This document shows, piece after piece, positions 33,480 to 43,859 of a stretch of DNA of 64,000 bases (positions are counted from its first letter, which is position 1; each line of letters opens with the position of its first letter). The notes below the pieces were generated by a model. It was not told the origin of the DNA, did not search any database, and saw only the letters and a list, made by a program, of their open reading frames with translations. The stretch comes from Phytopythium helicoides (lineage: Eukaryota > Oomycota > Peronosporomycetes > Pythiales > Pythiaceae): the NCBI GenBank assembly GCA_024867545.1, contig JANFNE010000020.1:124001-188000 (forward strand), read 5' to 3'. The position numbers and the translations under genes are program-made.

Positions 33480-36324
33480 ATGGACCCCGACCCGGACGAC
33501 GCGCACACTGCAACTCGCGCCGACCCGAGCACGACGACCGACACCGCGAGCACGCTGGCACCCGCCGAGAACCTTCCGGGCGATGCGCGCACGCTCGACG
33601 CGCGCGCCAGCACCCGCGACACGTCGCCGGCTGCGCTGTTGCGCCGCGTGTCCGACCAGCTCAGCGACTCGCTCCAGAACGCGCTCGCCAAGGTAAAGGA
33701 GGCAGCATGACATGGCACATGACACAAGGAAGAAAGAAGCTCCGGGCTTGGAACGCGCCTGGAAGCTCGCGCACGCACGCCCGGAGACTCTTTTGCGACT
33801 AGCTGGGTGGCTAACGACCCGTTCTGTATGGCTGCTTGGCCGTTTTACAGGTCGTAGCGAACGTCTCGACCGATTTTGACATCTCACCGGACCAACTTGC
33901 GGTACGTTCCGAACTTTCGTCGACGGTGCAGGCGCCCGACCCACTTTCCGCTACCGATGCACTGCACGTAGATGGGTCGGACGCCGCATGTCTGTCCGGC
34001 TGCTCGATGCTGCTAGCTCCTGAGCACAGGAACTGATTAGTGTCTATGATCCTATGTATGACGATGCTGCTTCATGTCAATTGGACGCTCCTGGTGCATC
34101 GACCGACGCCAATGTCTCGTTTCCGACCGATCTTCGTTTCATCCTGCAGACGGGCGGCTCGGACGACGCCATCTTCGCTCGCCTAATGCAGCCAGGCACT
34201 AGTAACGACCCGGGAGACATTAAACAGCTCATCGCAGAGCTGCGATCGACGCGCCAGCGCGTTCGTGAACTCCAGCACAGCGTTGGAGAATTGAAGACAG
34301 AACAGGCTCTTGCAGCGGAAAGGCTTGCACTGCACCAGAAACTTGTCAAGAAGCTTACTCGCGAACTCGTGAACGAGCGACTCGCTCATATTGAAACGAA
34401 GCGCGCGGTTGCAGATTTGCGTCGTTCTTCCAGTGCATCCAGCTCTGGAATTACGGGGGATGGAGGGAAAGGCGGATCTGAGAGTGGCCGCTCTCCATTG
34501 CAAGACCGTGAAGCAAGCAGCAATCCTTGGGCATCACCTGACAAACCAGTCGGTACCGCTCGGAGCTCAATGCTGAGTCCTCCACCTGGCTCGAATTTGA
34601 TGGGTTTTAATTTTTACTCGAGTGACCAACCCGACGATGAGCCGCCTTCGCCGTCTTCCAGTACGCAGACGCTGCGCGGAACTCTTATGGGTCAATTTTT
34701 GCCATCGTCGCTATTGGACTCGCCGCAAATGACGCCAACACACTCCAAGTCAATTGCTAGTGAGCTCTCGTTACTGAATGAAGAAAAGCAACCTGGAAAC
34801 GAAGAAACCAGCAGCAATGGCACAGACGAGCTTGAAGACAAGGATGCCAGTGCAAAGCTCGCTGAAGACCGCGCATCGCTTGGCAGCGGCTCAGTCTCGA
34901 GTCGGAGGCGCTCGAGTTTAAGTGCTGGGGACAATCAGACGGATCATCATGGAGCTGACGTCACTGCAATGGAGACGAAGCAGTTCCAGAGTGGGATGGT
35001 GGGTATGTCTCATGCAGTTGGTCAACTTGGGGAGCGTCCTTCTACCTCGACGGTCGTTTCGCCAGTCAAGTTATCCATGCTCTCAGAGCTTTTTGAGGCA
35101 ATTCCAGTGGAAGACTTGGAGGCCGTGCTGGTTCGCTTCAATGGAGACGAGACTGCCGCGATTGACCACCTGGTGCAGACACACTCAATCTTTAACCCGA
35201 GTGGGAGCACAGTTGGAAAAAATGTGACCGCCGGAACTGCGTCTTCCAGCCAGTCAGTGACGCATGGTGGTTCACACAAGTCTCACCGTGTTAGTGGCGG
35301 AGGCGGTGGTAGTGCAGGCAGCAGCGGAACTGGACCTGGCAGCAGCAATTGGAAAACCGAGATCTGCATGTACTACATGCAGGGGAAGTGCAACAAAACT
35401 CGCCGCACGTGCTCATTCGCCCACGGCGAGAGTGATCTTGCACGACCTCCAGCTGGCCCCGGTAAGGTTGGCTACAAAACGCGGCTGTGCCCAGCGTACG
35501 AGAACGGGACGTGTCCGAAGTCTCGCCGAGATTGTCCTCTTGCGCACGGTGTCAACGATTTGCGAGAGCCAGGCGGTGGCGCACAATCGACGACGGCTGC
35601 TGCTGCGGCGGCCGCTATTGCAGCTGCCATCCCGGGTGGTGTCAACAACCCTGCGTTGCTCCCTCCACCGACCCCGAGATTGCAAAGCTACAAGACTGAG
35701 CTGTGCTACTACTACCTCAAGGGTAATTGCAACTACACCAAGGAGGAATGCCGTTTTGCGCATGGCCCAAGCGACTTGCGGACAGTGGAAAGCAATACCA
35801 TTGCGCAGATGAATGCTGCAGCGGCGGCGGCGGCAGCATTCACTGCAGGGGCAAGTGTTGTGCAGCAAGGATCCACATCTGCGAGCCCAGCAGGAGTACC
35901 CGCTAGCTTTGATAAGCAACTCCAGTGGCAGCATCAGTATCAGCCGTCTCAGCAGCATCTTCAGCAGCAACAACAGCAGCAGATGAGCCACCTCCCGCCA
36001 GGCTATGCATCGCAAATGTCGCCCGTTCAGCACGGGTTTTTACCTTCGCATCAATTGCAAGGCCACCGAGGCGGCCAGTCATTCGGCTTTCAGCAGCAGC
36101 AGCAGCCGCCACCGCCTCCCCCGCCTCAGCAGTCTCCCCACGGAGGCTTTCAGCAACCGCAGCAACTCCAGCAATCCACCCTGACGCCCCATGCGCAGCC
36201 GTTCCGATACCTCAAGTCGATGGAGGACCTTCCAAGACGCGGTGGTCGTGCGGGCTCGGGACGCCGTGACTCGGGTGGCTCCTGGCCTGGATACGACCCG
36301 GGTCTACCGCCGTCTGATTTTTAA
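33480..36324 (+). CDS. Triple CCCH zinc-finger protein with CUE-like domain
   Basis: Three exons: 33480-33692, 33851-33901, 34030-36324; 852 residues. A coiled coil (IKQLIAELRSTRQRVRELQH) follows the N-terminus. A CUE-like ubiquitin-binding segment is seen in MLSELFEAIPVEDLEAVLVR...AAIDHL. Three CCCH fingers share C-x7-C-x6-C-x3-H spacing: CMYYMQGKCNKTRRTCSFAH, CPAYENGTCPKSRRDCPLAH and CYYYLKGNCNYTKEECRFAH. Each is led by KTE/KTR, the typical RNA-contact lead-in. The C-terminal part is Gln/Pro-rich, with tracts of up to 6 Gln encoded by CAG/CAA. Likely a cytoplasmic RNA-binding regulator of mRNA stability or translation (inference). The target is unknown. Confidence 0.85.
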
Positions 36325-36735
36325 GGGCGACGATGTCGTTGCTTAGGGCTGCTGTCTTGTTGACTTCGCCCTGTCCAAGTTTTGAAGTTTGTAGCGATAG
36401 CAGAAGTGTACATGTCGGGCTGCATTTTCGATTGTTCCGGATTTTGGTTCGCGCCTCGCCTCTAAAGAGTAGAAAGTAGACAAGAGTAGTGTACTGGTAG
36501 TAGCAGTAGCAGTGGCGAGTCGAGCATCGGCCGCTTTTTGCTTTCGGTTTGTAAGGTAAGAGTAGCTTTTGATTTGTAATGTACATGCGAGAGGTGTCCA
36601 TTGATCTTGTGATGACTGCTGATGTATCTTTGGAGGACGTAGCTGACACCAAACTCATCTCCATTATTGCACCAAGGTGTCGGTGACTACAAAACGAGAC
36701 GTGATTGAAAAACTTGATCGCTTTCGTGATTGAAC
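36325..36735. other. Intergenic spacer between convergent genes
   Basis: 411 bases that should hold the 3' UTRs of the CCCH gene and of the Gln-rich protein. Open frames on the minus strand lack motifs. Nothing else seen. Confidence 0.4.
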
Positions 36736-37668
36736 TCACGGAAGCATCCCTTCATTCGTTGTGCTGTTCGACGTGTGCATCGAACTCGTCTCTCTAGTCG
36801 ACATATCGCTACCATTAGGGGCTTGCTGCTGGTGTTGCCCTACGCTCGCAAAGCAAGCGAGTAGGTCACTCACATTGACGCGCACTGGTACGACGGCACC
36901 GTTCATGATCATCCGCACGGTCTTGTACCCGTCTCCCTCGTCTACGATGGGAGGGGTATCACTCCGCTTGCGCTTGCCGCCGTTCGTGTGCTCTCCGTAT
37001 GAAGCGTCGCTGTTATCAGCCCCGTACGTAAAGCTCGGTCGGATAGTGAAGCTTGAAGCTGGCGATGCGTTGAAAGCATTCGGGTATGACACCACTGTAG
37101 GTGTGGGTGCAGGGATCGGTGTCGGCGGCACGCCGCTAGCCGCTGCGACGGCAGCGCGGAATCGCTGGCCTCCCACATCCTTCTTGACGTAGGTGACGAG
37201 TTCGCACTCGAAGGGCTCCGTGCCGGGCTTCCGCCTGAGGTAGTTTCTGTAGGAGCGCGCGACGCGGCTCTCGAAGTTGGAGGCGTTGAGCTCGACGAGC
37301 TCGGCCTGCTTGGAGTGCGCTCCCGGCCGGATGTACACGGCCGGGTCCTCGCGCACGAAGCGCTCGCTCGCGGCCAGCATCTCGCGCGCCGTGCGGCTGT
37401 TGGCCTTGGCGCGCAGCACGTCGAAGCCGTCGGACAGCAGGAAGGCGAAGCGCACCACCGCCAGCTGCTTGCGCGACGTGCGCGCCGCGTCGCCGATCTT
37501 GACGGTCAGCGCCGCCGCCACTTCGTTCGGCACCTCCTCATGCGCTTGCTGCTGCTGCTGCTGCTGGTCGTGGGGCTGTGGCTCCTGCTCCTGGAGCGCT
37601 GGCTGGCGCTGCTCCTGCTGCACGTGGAGCTTGCCCTCGGCTTGCTGCGAGCGAGGTGAGGACATCAT
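36736..37668 (-). CDS. Gln-rich protein of unknown function, 310 residues
   Basis: Intron-free frame beginning MMSSPRSQQAEGKLHVQQEQ. Residues 1-50 are Gln-rich, with a run of seven Gln. Residues about 50-165 form a compact, probably folded domain (KIGDAARTSRKQLAVVRFAF, LLSDGFDVLRAKANSRTARE, RVARSYRNYLRRKPG, FECELVTYVKKDVGGQRF). A basic KRKR motif followed by a short ordered segment (VRMIMNGAVVPVRVNVSDLL) suggests a nuclear protein. I do not recognise the family; the length and codon bias (strong G/C in third position over the folded part) support a real gene. Confidence 0.65.
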   Translation of the reverse strand: MMSSPRSQQAEGKLHVQQEQRQPALQEQEPQPHDQQQQQQQAHEEVPNEVAAALTVKIGDAARTSRKQLAVVRFAFLLSDGFDVLRAKANSRTAREMLAASERFVREDPAVYIRPGAHSKQAELVELNASNFESRVARSYRNYLRRKPGTEPFECELVTYVKKDVGGQRFRAAVAAASGVPPTPIPAPTPTVVSYPNAFNASPASSFTIRPSFTYGADNSDASYGEHTNGGKRKRSDTPPIVDEGDGYKTVRMIMNGAVVPVRVNVSDLLACFASVGQHQQQAPNGSDMSTRETSSMHTSNSTTNEGMLP

Positions 37669-39296
37669 GTACTGGCGGCCGAGGTCCTTGATGGGGGCGT
37701 TGTTGCGGGTTGCGGACTGGCTGTAGGGAGTTTTGGGTACCGAGGTTTTGGTACCGGACGGGATCAGCTGTGGTTTTGATGCGCATGTTCAATCCGCGAG
37801 CGTTGAGGTGTTGTTGGAGCGGATTTTGCTGCAGGTGGAAGTGCGAGCGCCGACGGATCTGGAGCGTTTCCCCCACCGAAGCGTAAGTGTGCGTCTGTCC
37901 CGATCTGATTGCGATGTCGTGGTGCATTGCGTGGAAGCGGAGCGTCACCTCTGTAGTTTGAGGGGTAAGTGTTTGCCCGTCCCGAGCTGAATGCGGTGCG
38001 GAAGCCGAGTATTAGTCCACGGAAGCGTAAGTGTCCGCCCGTCCTGAGCTGATTGCGATGCCGTGTTGTTTTGTGCAGTAGCATAGAGCGGCAGGGCGGA
38101 ACGAACGTTGCCGATCACAAGCGCTTGCGATCAACACGCAGACCTGTTGTGAATCGCACAGAAGCGCAGCATCCACTCTTCTCGCAAATCGGCCATGCAG
38201 GAAGTACGATGTGTGGCGGAGCAAGCACGCACAGCGCAGATCCATGCACTGCTCCATCGATCACTTGCCGCTCCCATTAGCACGTCGCTGCATCGGTGTG
38301 ACAGCGATGGACAGCGTCGTATACGAATGCTTTAACGCCAAGGTGATCCAACTTGAAGCACTATTTCTGGAGCGCGCTGCGTGCTCTCGATCGAACACAG
38401 CCGGGAAGCGACGCCACACGGTGTATGCAGCGCAATCGATCTGCAACTCCAATGCTTCAAGCGTCCGATTGTGCAGACGAAATGGATCGGACGCAATATG
38501 AGAAGCGACAAGCAAGCAGGACGATCGACTGCGAGTGCGTGCCAGGTCGGCACGTTTCGATTCGGTGCGCGTACGCGCAGAGCCCACAAGGTCAATATCC
38601 ACCAAAGCTGAGGTGGTCATCGCAGCTGCAGGTACTGCAATTCGGTTAATAGTCAGCTCACAGAAGTTCAGAATAGATTAGCCAATGGGCGCGCGTCGAG
38701 TCTCACTTCTTGGATAAAGTATTGCCGCATCGGCCCATCCTCCCACTTTCTTTCGCTCCACATACAGATTTCTAGTCATCATTTCTGCCAATCAAAATCA
38801 CTTGAACTCATATGAGTATATTTGTGCATGTCGCAAACTAATGTATGAGGTTTATAGCATAGAGTACTGATTGAAATGAGTTACGTACGCTGACGCGCGG
38901 AAACGGCTGGCGATCGGCGTCCATACAACGGTGTAGTAGCTTTCCGTGTTGTACGGTACAAACCCGGTCTGAACGCAATGTATTCAGATCAATCGTGTCA
39001 AGTCACTTGGTCTCACTATGGAACAGCTTCCACCACCTGACGCGCGAGTGAGCTCTCGGTATCAAGTCGTTCACAACCAGTTGCTGCATTGACTCATTTA
39101 CCACCGTAGAGTGCCGGGCGGAGCCGCATTCGCTGGAAAACCGCCGACGGTTCACCAGACAAGCAGGTGGGAGCGCCAACTTCTACACGTGCGCCTCCGT
39201 GCATCCGGCTACTCGCGAGCTGTGGCTTCGCTTCCACCCCTCGTAGCTCCATTCCAACTCTTGGTGAGTCGCACGCAAGCCTCCGCACCTTCCGCC
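37669..39296. other. Intergenic region with imperfect direct repeats
   Basis: About 1.6 kb with no confident gene. The first 400 bases hold an imperfect tandem repeat (listed separately). Bases 38200-38650 are moderately open on both strands without motifs. A CCATACAACG motif lies at 38921-38930, 370 bases before the RING gene start. Confidence 0.45.
37883..38066. repeat. Three imperfect direct repeats of about 40 bp
   Basis: Units start at 37883, 37965 and 38027, each with GTAAGTGT. They read GTAAGTGTGCGTCTGTCCCG..., GTAAGTGTTTGCCCGTCCCG... and GTAAGTGTCCGCCCGTCCTG..., each followed by A(T/G)CTGA(T/A)TGCG(A/G)TG. Spacings are 82 and 62 bases. GTAAGT is a consensus splice donor, so the units could be decayed exon edges, but no spliced gene fits. 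Confidence 0.55.
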
Positions 39297-40112
39297 ATGG
39301 TATTCGTCTCGCTCGAGGGCGTCGTTGCGGCGCAGTCTGCAGACAAGGGGCGTCCTGCTCCGGCTCCGATTCGCGTGGTGGTCACGCCGGGCTCAGCAGC
39401 CAAGTGTGGCGACGCCACCGGCGCGCCGATGCCTGCTTCGACGTCTTCTCGGTTGCGCCGGATGTGGCGTGGACAGCCCGCGACAGCGTCACACTTTGTG
39501 TGCTTCGTTACAGATGGCGTGGTGCGCCACAAGTGGGTCGTCGTGAAGCCCGCCGCCGACTGTGCAGCTCTCCGTCGCGTCATGGTGCGCACCGCGAGCG
39601 AATGCAAGCAATCCAAGTCGAAGAATGGATGCGCTTGCCGACGAATCCTTGCTGCCGCAAAGGCCAAGCCAATTGCCGAGAAGCAGTCAAAGGCCAAGAT
39701 TAGCAGTGGGTGCTCGTACGGAGAGGCGCGTGCTGTTGAGCAATTCATGAACGCTCTTCTGAGCGAGCTTTTGGATGCTGGATCGAACAGCACCTGCAAA
39801 GCACGCATAATGGCGCTCGACATCATGGAACGATTCTTGGACGTGGAGGCCCACCGCGCAGAGGCTGTGGACCGTATCGTTCGACTCGCTTCTGCATCCA
39901 TGGAAGATGCTAGCCTTCCGATCGAAGTGACCGACGAGTCGCCAACTGAAGCGAAAAACCATGAGTGCACAATCTGCTGCAATGATTTGGTGTCCGACAA
40001 GACGCTTGAGCTTCCGTGCGGCCATGAGTTTCATGCCGACTGCGTGCGCACGTGGCTTCGCATGCAGCAAACTTGCCCCGAGTGCCGTGTCGCCGCCCGC
40101 CACATCGTTTGA
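39297..40112 (+). CDS. RING-H2 finger protein (putative E3 ubiquitin ligase)
   Basis: Single exon, 271 residues from ATG 39297 (MVFVSLEGVVAAQSADKGRP); the frame is open further upstream but without supported start. The C-terminus is a RING-H2: C-x2-C (CTIC), then CGHEFHADC giving C-x-H-x2-H-x2-C, then CPEC. The N-terminal part (ASHFVCFVTDGVVRHKWVVV followed by CAALRRVM) looks like a weak PX-type fold, a combination often met in oomycete RING proteins; this part is inference. A Cys/Lys-rich link (KQSKSKNGCACRRILAAAKA) sits in between. Expected to act as an E3 with an E2 partner; substrate unknown. Confidence 0.8.
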   Translation: MVFVSLEGVVAAQSADKGRPAPAPIRVVVTPGSAAKCGDATGAPMPASTSSRLRRMWRGQPATASHFVCFVTDGVVRHKWVVVKPAADCAALRRVMVRTASECKQSKSKNGCACRRILAAAKAKPIAEKQSKAKISSGCSYGEARAVEQFMNALLSELLDAGSNSTCKARIMALDIMERFLDVEAHRAEAVDRIVRLASASMEDASLPIEVTDESPTEAKNHECTICCNDLVSDKTLELPCGHEFHADCVRTWLRMQQTCPECRVAARHIV

Positions 40113-40439
40113 ATGCCAGAACACGAACAGAACGAGCCTGGAGAGAAATCTCCGCCGTACAAATGTATTAAGACCAGCAACATCGAGCTGGTACACCGAT
40201 TCCTATAATAATGAACGATTGCTTTCACAACACGTTCGGCTGTCTTATAGTTTTTTTTTGTTTTCCTGTTCTCCTACGATCCTGCGAGCTGTAATTGTTC
40301 GAATGGGTTTGAGCGTGGGTGAGATCAAGTAGAAGGCTACCGCACTCCGTGGGTACTAAACTTGGTAATATTACTCTGCTAACACTATCAAAAGTTTCTC
40401 TCTATAGGGTATCTCCGACGAGGAAGCGATGATGCCAGC
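40113..40439. other. Intergenic spacer between convergent genes
   Basis: 327 bases between the RING gene and the CID/SET gene, holding two 3' UTRs. A run of nine T lies at about 40252-40259. Nothing else seen. Confidence 0.4.
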
Positions 40440-43334
40440 TCAGCTTGTGCTCGGACTTGCTCCGCGGCTAGTAGTGCCACTCTTTTTCTCATCATCCTCG
40501 TAGTAGGACGTGCCGTATGCTAAGAAGAACTCGCCGCGCACGGGCACTTCTTTCCACGTCACAATGTAAAGCTGGTCGAGCACAATAGGGCTTGTCGTGT
40601 CCTGCGGGTTCTCGATCACACAACCAGGAACCAAGATGCAATTGTTGTAGAAACTTGAGGCATCCCAGTAAATGTCTGCGGGGTACTCGTACACGCGGTC
40701 ATTAGGAAAGCCTCCGACGGATCCATCAGCATCCACAAGCCCGTCAAACGGCGTGAGACGATGGCCATACTGAATCTGGAACTTCTCGACGTCTCGCACA
40801 ACACCATTGACCACCACAAACGTCTCTCCGAGCTCACCACACCTTGCAACTTTGTTCAAGCCGTCGTGATGCATCTCCTTTGTGATTCGTCGCACTCCAA
40901 AGATGCATACAACAGAAAACGCTGGCCATGGATGGGAGGAAAGATTGAACAGCCCACGACCAGCATTTGGGATGCCTGACACCGCAACGCCCACCGTCCC
41001 GTTGTCGTTCGTCTCCTGATATGTGATCGTGTTGAGGTCAACCTTCTTGAACAGCAACTTCGGTGGCTTAGGAATCCGTCGCTTCACGGCTGCTAGCTCG
41101 GCGTCACTGAAGTCAGGACGTGGAGAGCTTGATGCCTCGCTTTCGGTTGAAGGTGATGCGCTGTCAGTCTTGCGCTTCTTTCTGTGATCGTTCAAACAAG
41201 CGATACCATAATCGTTAGCCCAACTGTCATACCTGAGAACACCTTCAAGAAAGAACGTACAGGTGGCCGTCCGAATCGAAGAGCGAAGTGGCAAGCTTCA
41301 TTTGGCGCGACATCATGCTCTTCATGAGCGATGAGTATGCCTTCATTGGGTTCTTGGCAGCATTCACCTTCTGGCACAGCTTGATCACGTGCACTGACGG
41401 ATTCGCAACCATGTGATGCCGACAGCGATGGCAAATCTCTTTGACGATACCGCAGAGGTCTGTGCGAGATCGCACCTTCCCCAGGGCTTCGCGTGCCATC
41501 GAGTCCAGCTTAAACACTGAAACCATTTCAGCAACCAGCTTTCGTTTGTCGACGTTCGCTTCGTCTTCAGCCATCTTCTCGATAACATCCGTGAGCGGGT
41601 TCTTCGCGTACTCGATCGTCTTCATCCGTCGCACCTTGCCGAACACAAACGCAGACGCATTCTGGCACTTTTCGGTCTCCATTTTCTTCCAAATGTCGTC
41701 GAGAAGAGCCCGGTCGATATCGGATACCGCACGGGTTGCTGCCTGATCCAACTCCCAAGTACACAAGAACGCCTCTCTCAAGATTGTGAGCGAGTCCTTC
41801 TCGCGCTTGCGCTTACTGGAGCTTGCTGGTGCCGAAGCTGATGGGTGTACAAGCCATGGCATGTGCACTTTTACGTATTGGTGCAAGAAATACTCGCCAT
41901 GGCGACGCCCTCCTTTCTCGGATGGATCCCAGTGGTTGAAGCGAAAGTAGCTAGTGTTATACTCGCACGCTGCTCCGAGCTCTTCGAGCTCTTGCGAAGT
42001 TGCACGACTCAGATACACCTCCCATGGTCCTGCCTGGATACTGTGAGTCTTCATAAACAAAAGAACTTCGGGTGACGTGCTGGGCTTCACTGGCGAAGTG
42101 GACGCGTCGGTCACCATCGCCGCCTCCTTCTCAAGAATCTCAATGGACTCGTCGATTCGAGATATCACCTCTGACTGAGCTAATGCGGCGGCATCCTCTC
42201 GTGATGTATCTACCGGTTTCGTGTACTCCAACCCCCACTTTGTCCAAAAGCTCAGCACTGCTTGGACATTTGCCTATTCATTCGTTGCGTAGTATAGTCA
42301 GCACTCAAGCATAATACAAACGCACCAATCGCAGTACGTACATTGTGCTTGGTCTCCTCCGGCAGCTTCTGTACAAGCTGAAACATGATCTTTTCAAGCG
42401 ACAGTACTAGCGGCGATCCTCGCATCTTTTCGTTTCGATCCTGCTGCGGAAAGCCCGCGCGAATGCACTTGATGACATCGTGCACGACGAAAAGGATGTT
42501 GGCGCGGCCCTTCGACGACCCCATCTCATCCATCGTTTGGCACAGCTTGTCTTGAATGCGCTCATGCAAGCTGTGATGGCGGATGATAAAACCCGAGCAT
42601 ATCTGCAGCAAACGCAATCGCAGAAGTGCATGACAATGTCAGTCGCACCGAGCCAATCGCGGGTACCGCTGCACGCAATGGCAATGCACATACCTGAATC
42701 GCCGATGGTTTCGTATCCAGCTGATCGATGAGCAGATCAAACTCGAGCATCGGGTCACCAAACGTGTTCGAGATCGCCTTTACGGTGGATGCGAGCTCCT
42801 GCAGTCCCTTCTGTCGCTCCTGCATCTTCTCTTCGAGCTCCGGGTTGACCTCGGATACGATGAAGCCGATGACGACGCCATCGCGGTCTGTGCAAAGCGA
42901 TTTAATACTCTCTGGACTCGCTCCTGTGCAGCACCATCCACAACCGAGAGTTGTGAGCTCTCTGCAGTAAAAGAGCTCGAACGGTCAACACAGAGCACGC
43001 ACGCACCGGACTTGCGCAGGCGGTGGAGACATCGCAGGCCCTTGAGCGCGACGGGCACGACCAGGTAGAGCGTGAAGTCGAAGGTGGCGGCGGTGAAGCG
43101 CACGCACAGCGCGCACTCGTGCTTCTTCATGTATAGCTTCATGTCCTCTCCGTTCTTGGCGACGAACTTGCAGAAGAAGCCCTTGGGCGGGATGGCGGCC
43201 AGCTTGGCCTTGGTGCCTACGGCCAGCCGTCGCGGGAAGTCGCGCAGCAGCGCGCGCTTCTCTGCGGGCAGGCGGCCTACCAGGTCCACGGAGCGGCCCT
43301 GGAACTTGACGCCGAGCTTCCAGTTGTCCGCCAT
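40440..43334 (-). CDS. Protein with CID-like (CTD-interaction) and SET-like domains
   Basis: Five exons on the minus strand: 43334-43007, 42923-42694, 42602-42342, 42273-41261, 41181-40440; 857 residues, all GT-AG and in phase. The N-terminal 110 residues (MADNWKLGVKFQGRSVDLVG...) are unassigned. Residues about 150-280 look like an RPR/CID helical bundle: LLIDQLDTKPSAIQICSGFI, SLHERIQDKLCQTMDEMG, NILFVVHDVIKCIRAG. A helical middle follows with a basic SSKRKREKDS patch. The C-terminal 230 residues look SET-like, with AGRGLF near the start and GEFFLAYGTSYYE near the end, and an Asn-rich SSFYNNCILVPG where SET proteins hold the NHSC block. If real, it could link RNA polymerase II CTD binding with lysine methylation (inference). 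Confidence 0.7.
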
Positions 43335-43859
43335 GGTCCCTGGCTCGTCTCGGGCTCGTCTGGGGGCTGCAGAGACCGGCGGAGAGGCGCGAGACCGGCG
43401 GCGCGAGCGGCGGAGAGCGAGGCGCGCGAGCGGGCGGGCGGTGGGGCGGCGAGGCGGCGGCGGGCGGCGGCGCGCGGGGCACGGCGCCAGGACCTGACGA
43501 GCGGAGCGCGGCGCCTGCGCCGATACAATTCGCTATATACTCGGCGGGAAGCGGGGCGGCGCCGCCTTGGTGGGGAAGAGAAGGAGGTGAGAGAGGGGAG
43601 GGAAGCGCGCGACGGGATTGGTGGAAAAGGATGTGGGTGAGCGCCGCCATTGGATGGAGCGCGCATACAGACAACAAGTGTGGGGAAGGCGCGAAAAAAA
43701 TATTTCAAAAAGCTTTTTGAGACGTGACCGGCGGTGCTGGCTTCTGTAGCCATCATCTTGAAGTGACTGGTCGTCGGCAGTCGAATGCTCACAGAGCTCA
43801 CAGAGCTGGTTGTTCTCGTTGACACTACCCTGTACGAACTCTCACTGTACGACAATGCA
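43335..43859. other. Promoter region of the CID/SET gene and 3' flank of MVP
   Basis: 525 bases. The part next to the start codon (43380-43560) is extremely GC-rich, made of CGGCG/GGCGG strings, and then a GCGCATACAG motif occurs at 43661-43670. The left part is the 3' UTR of MVP. No gene seen. Confidence 0.45.
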
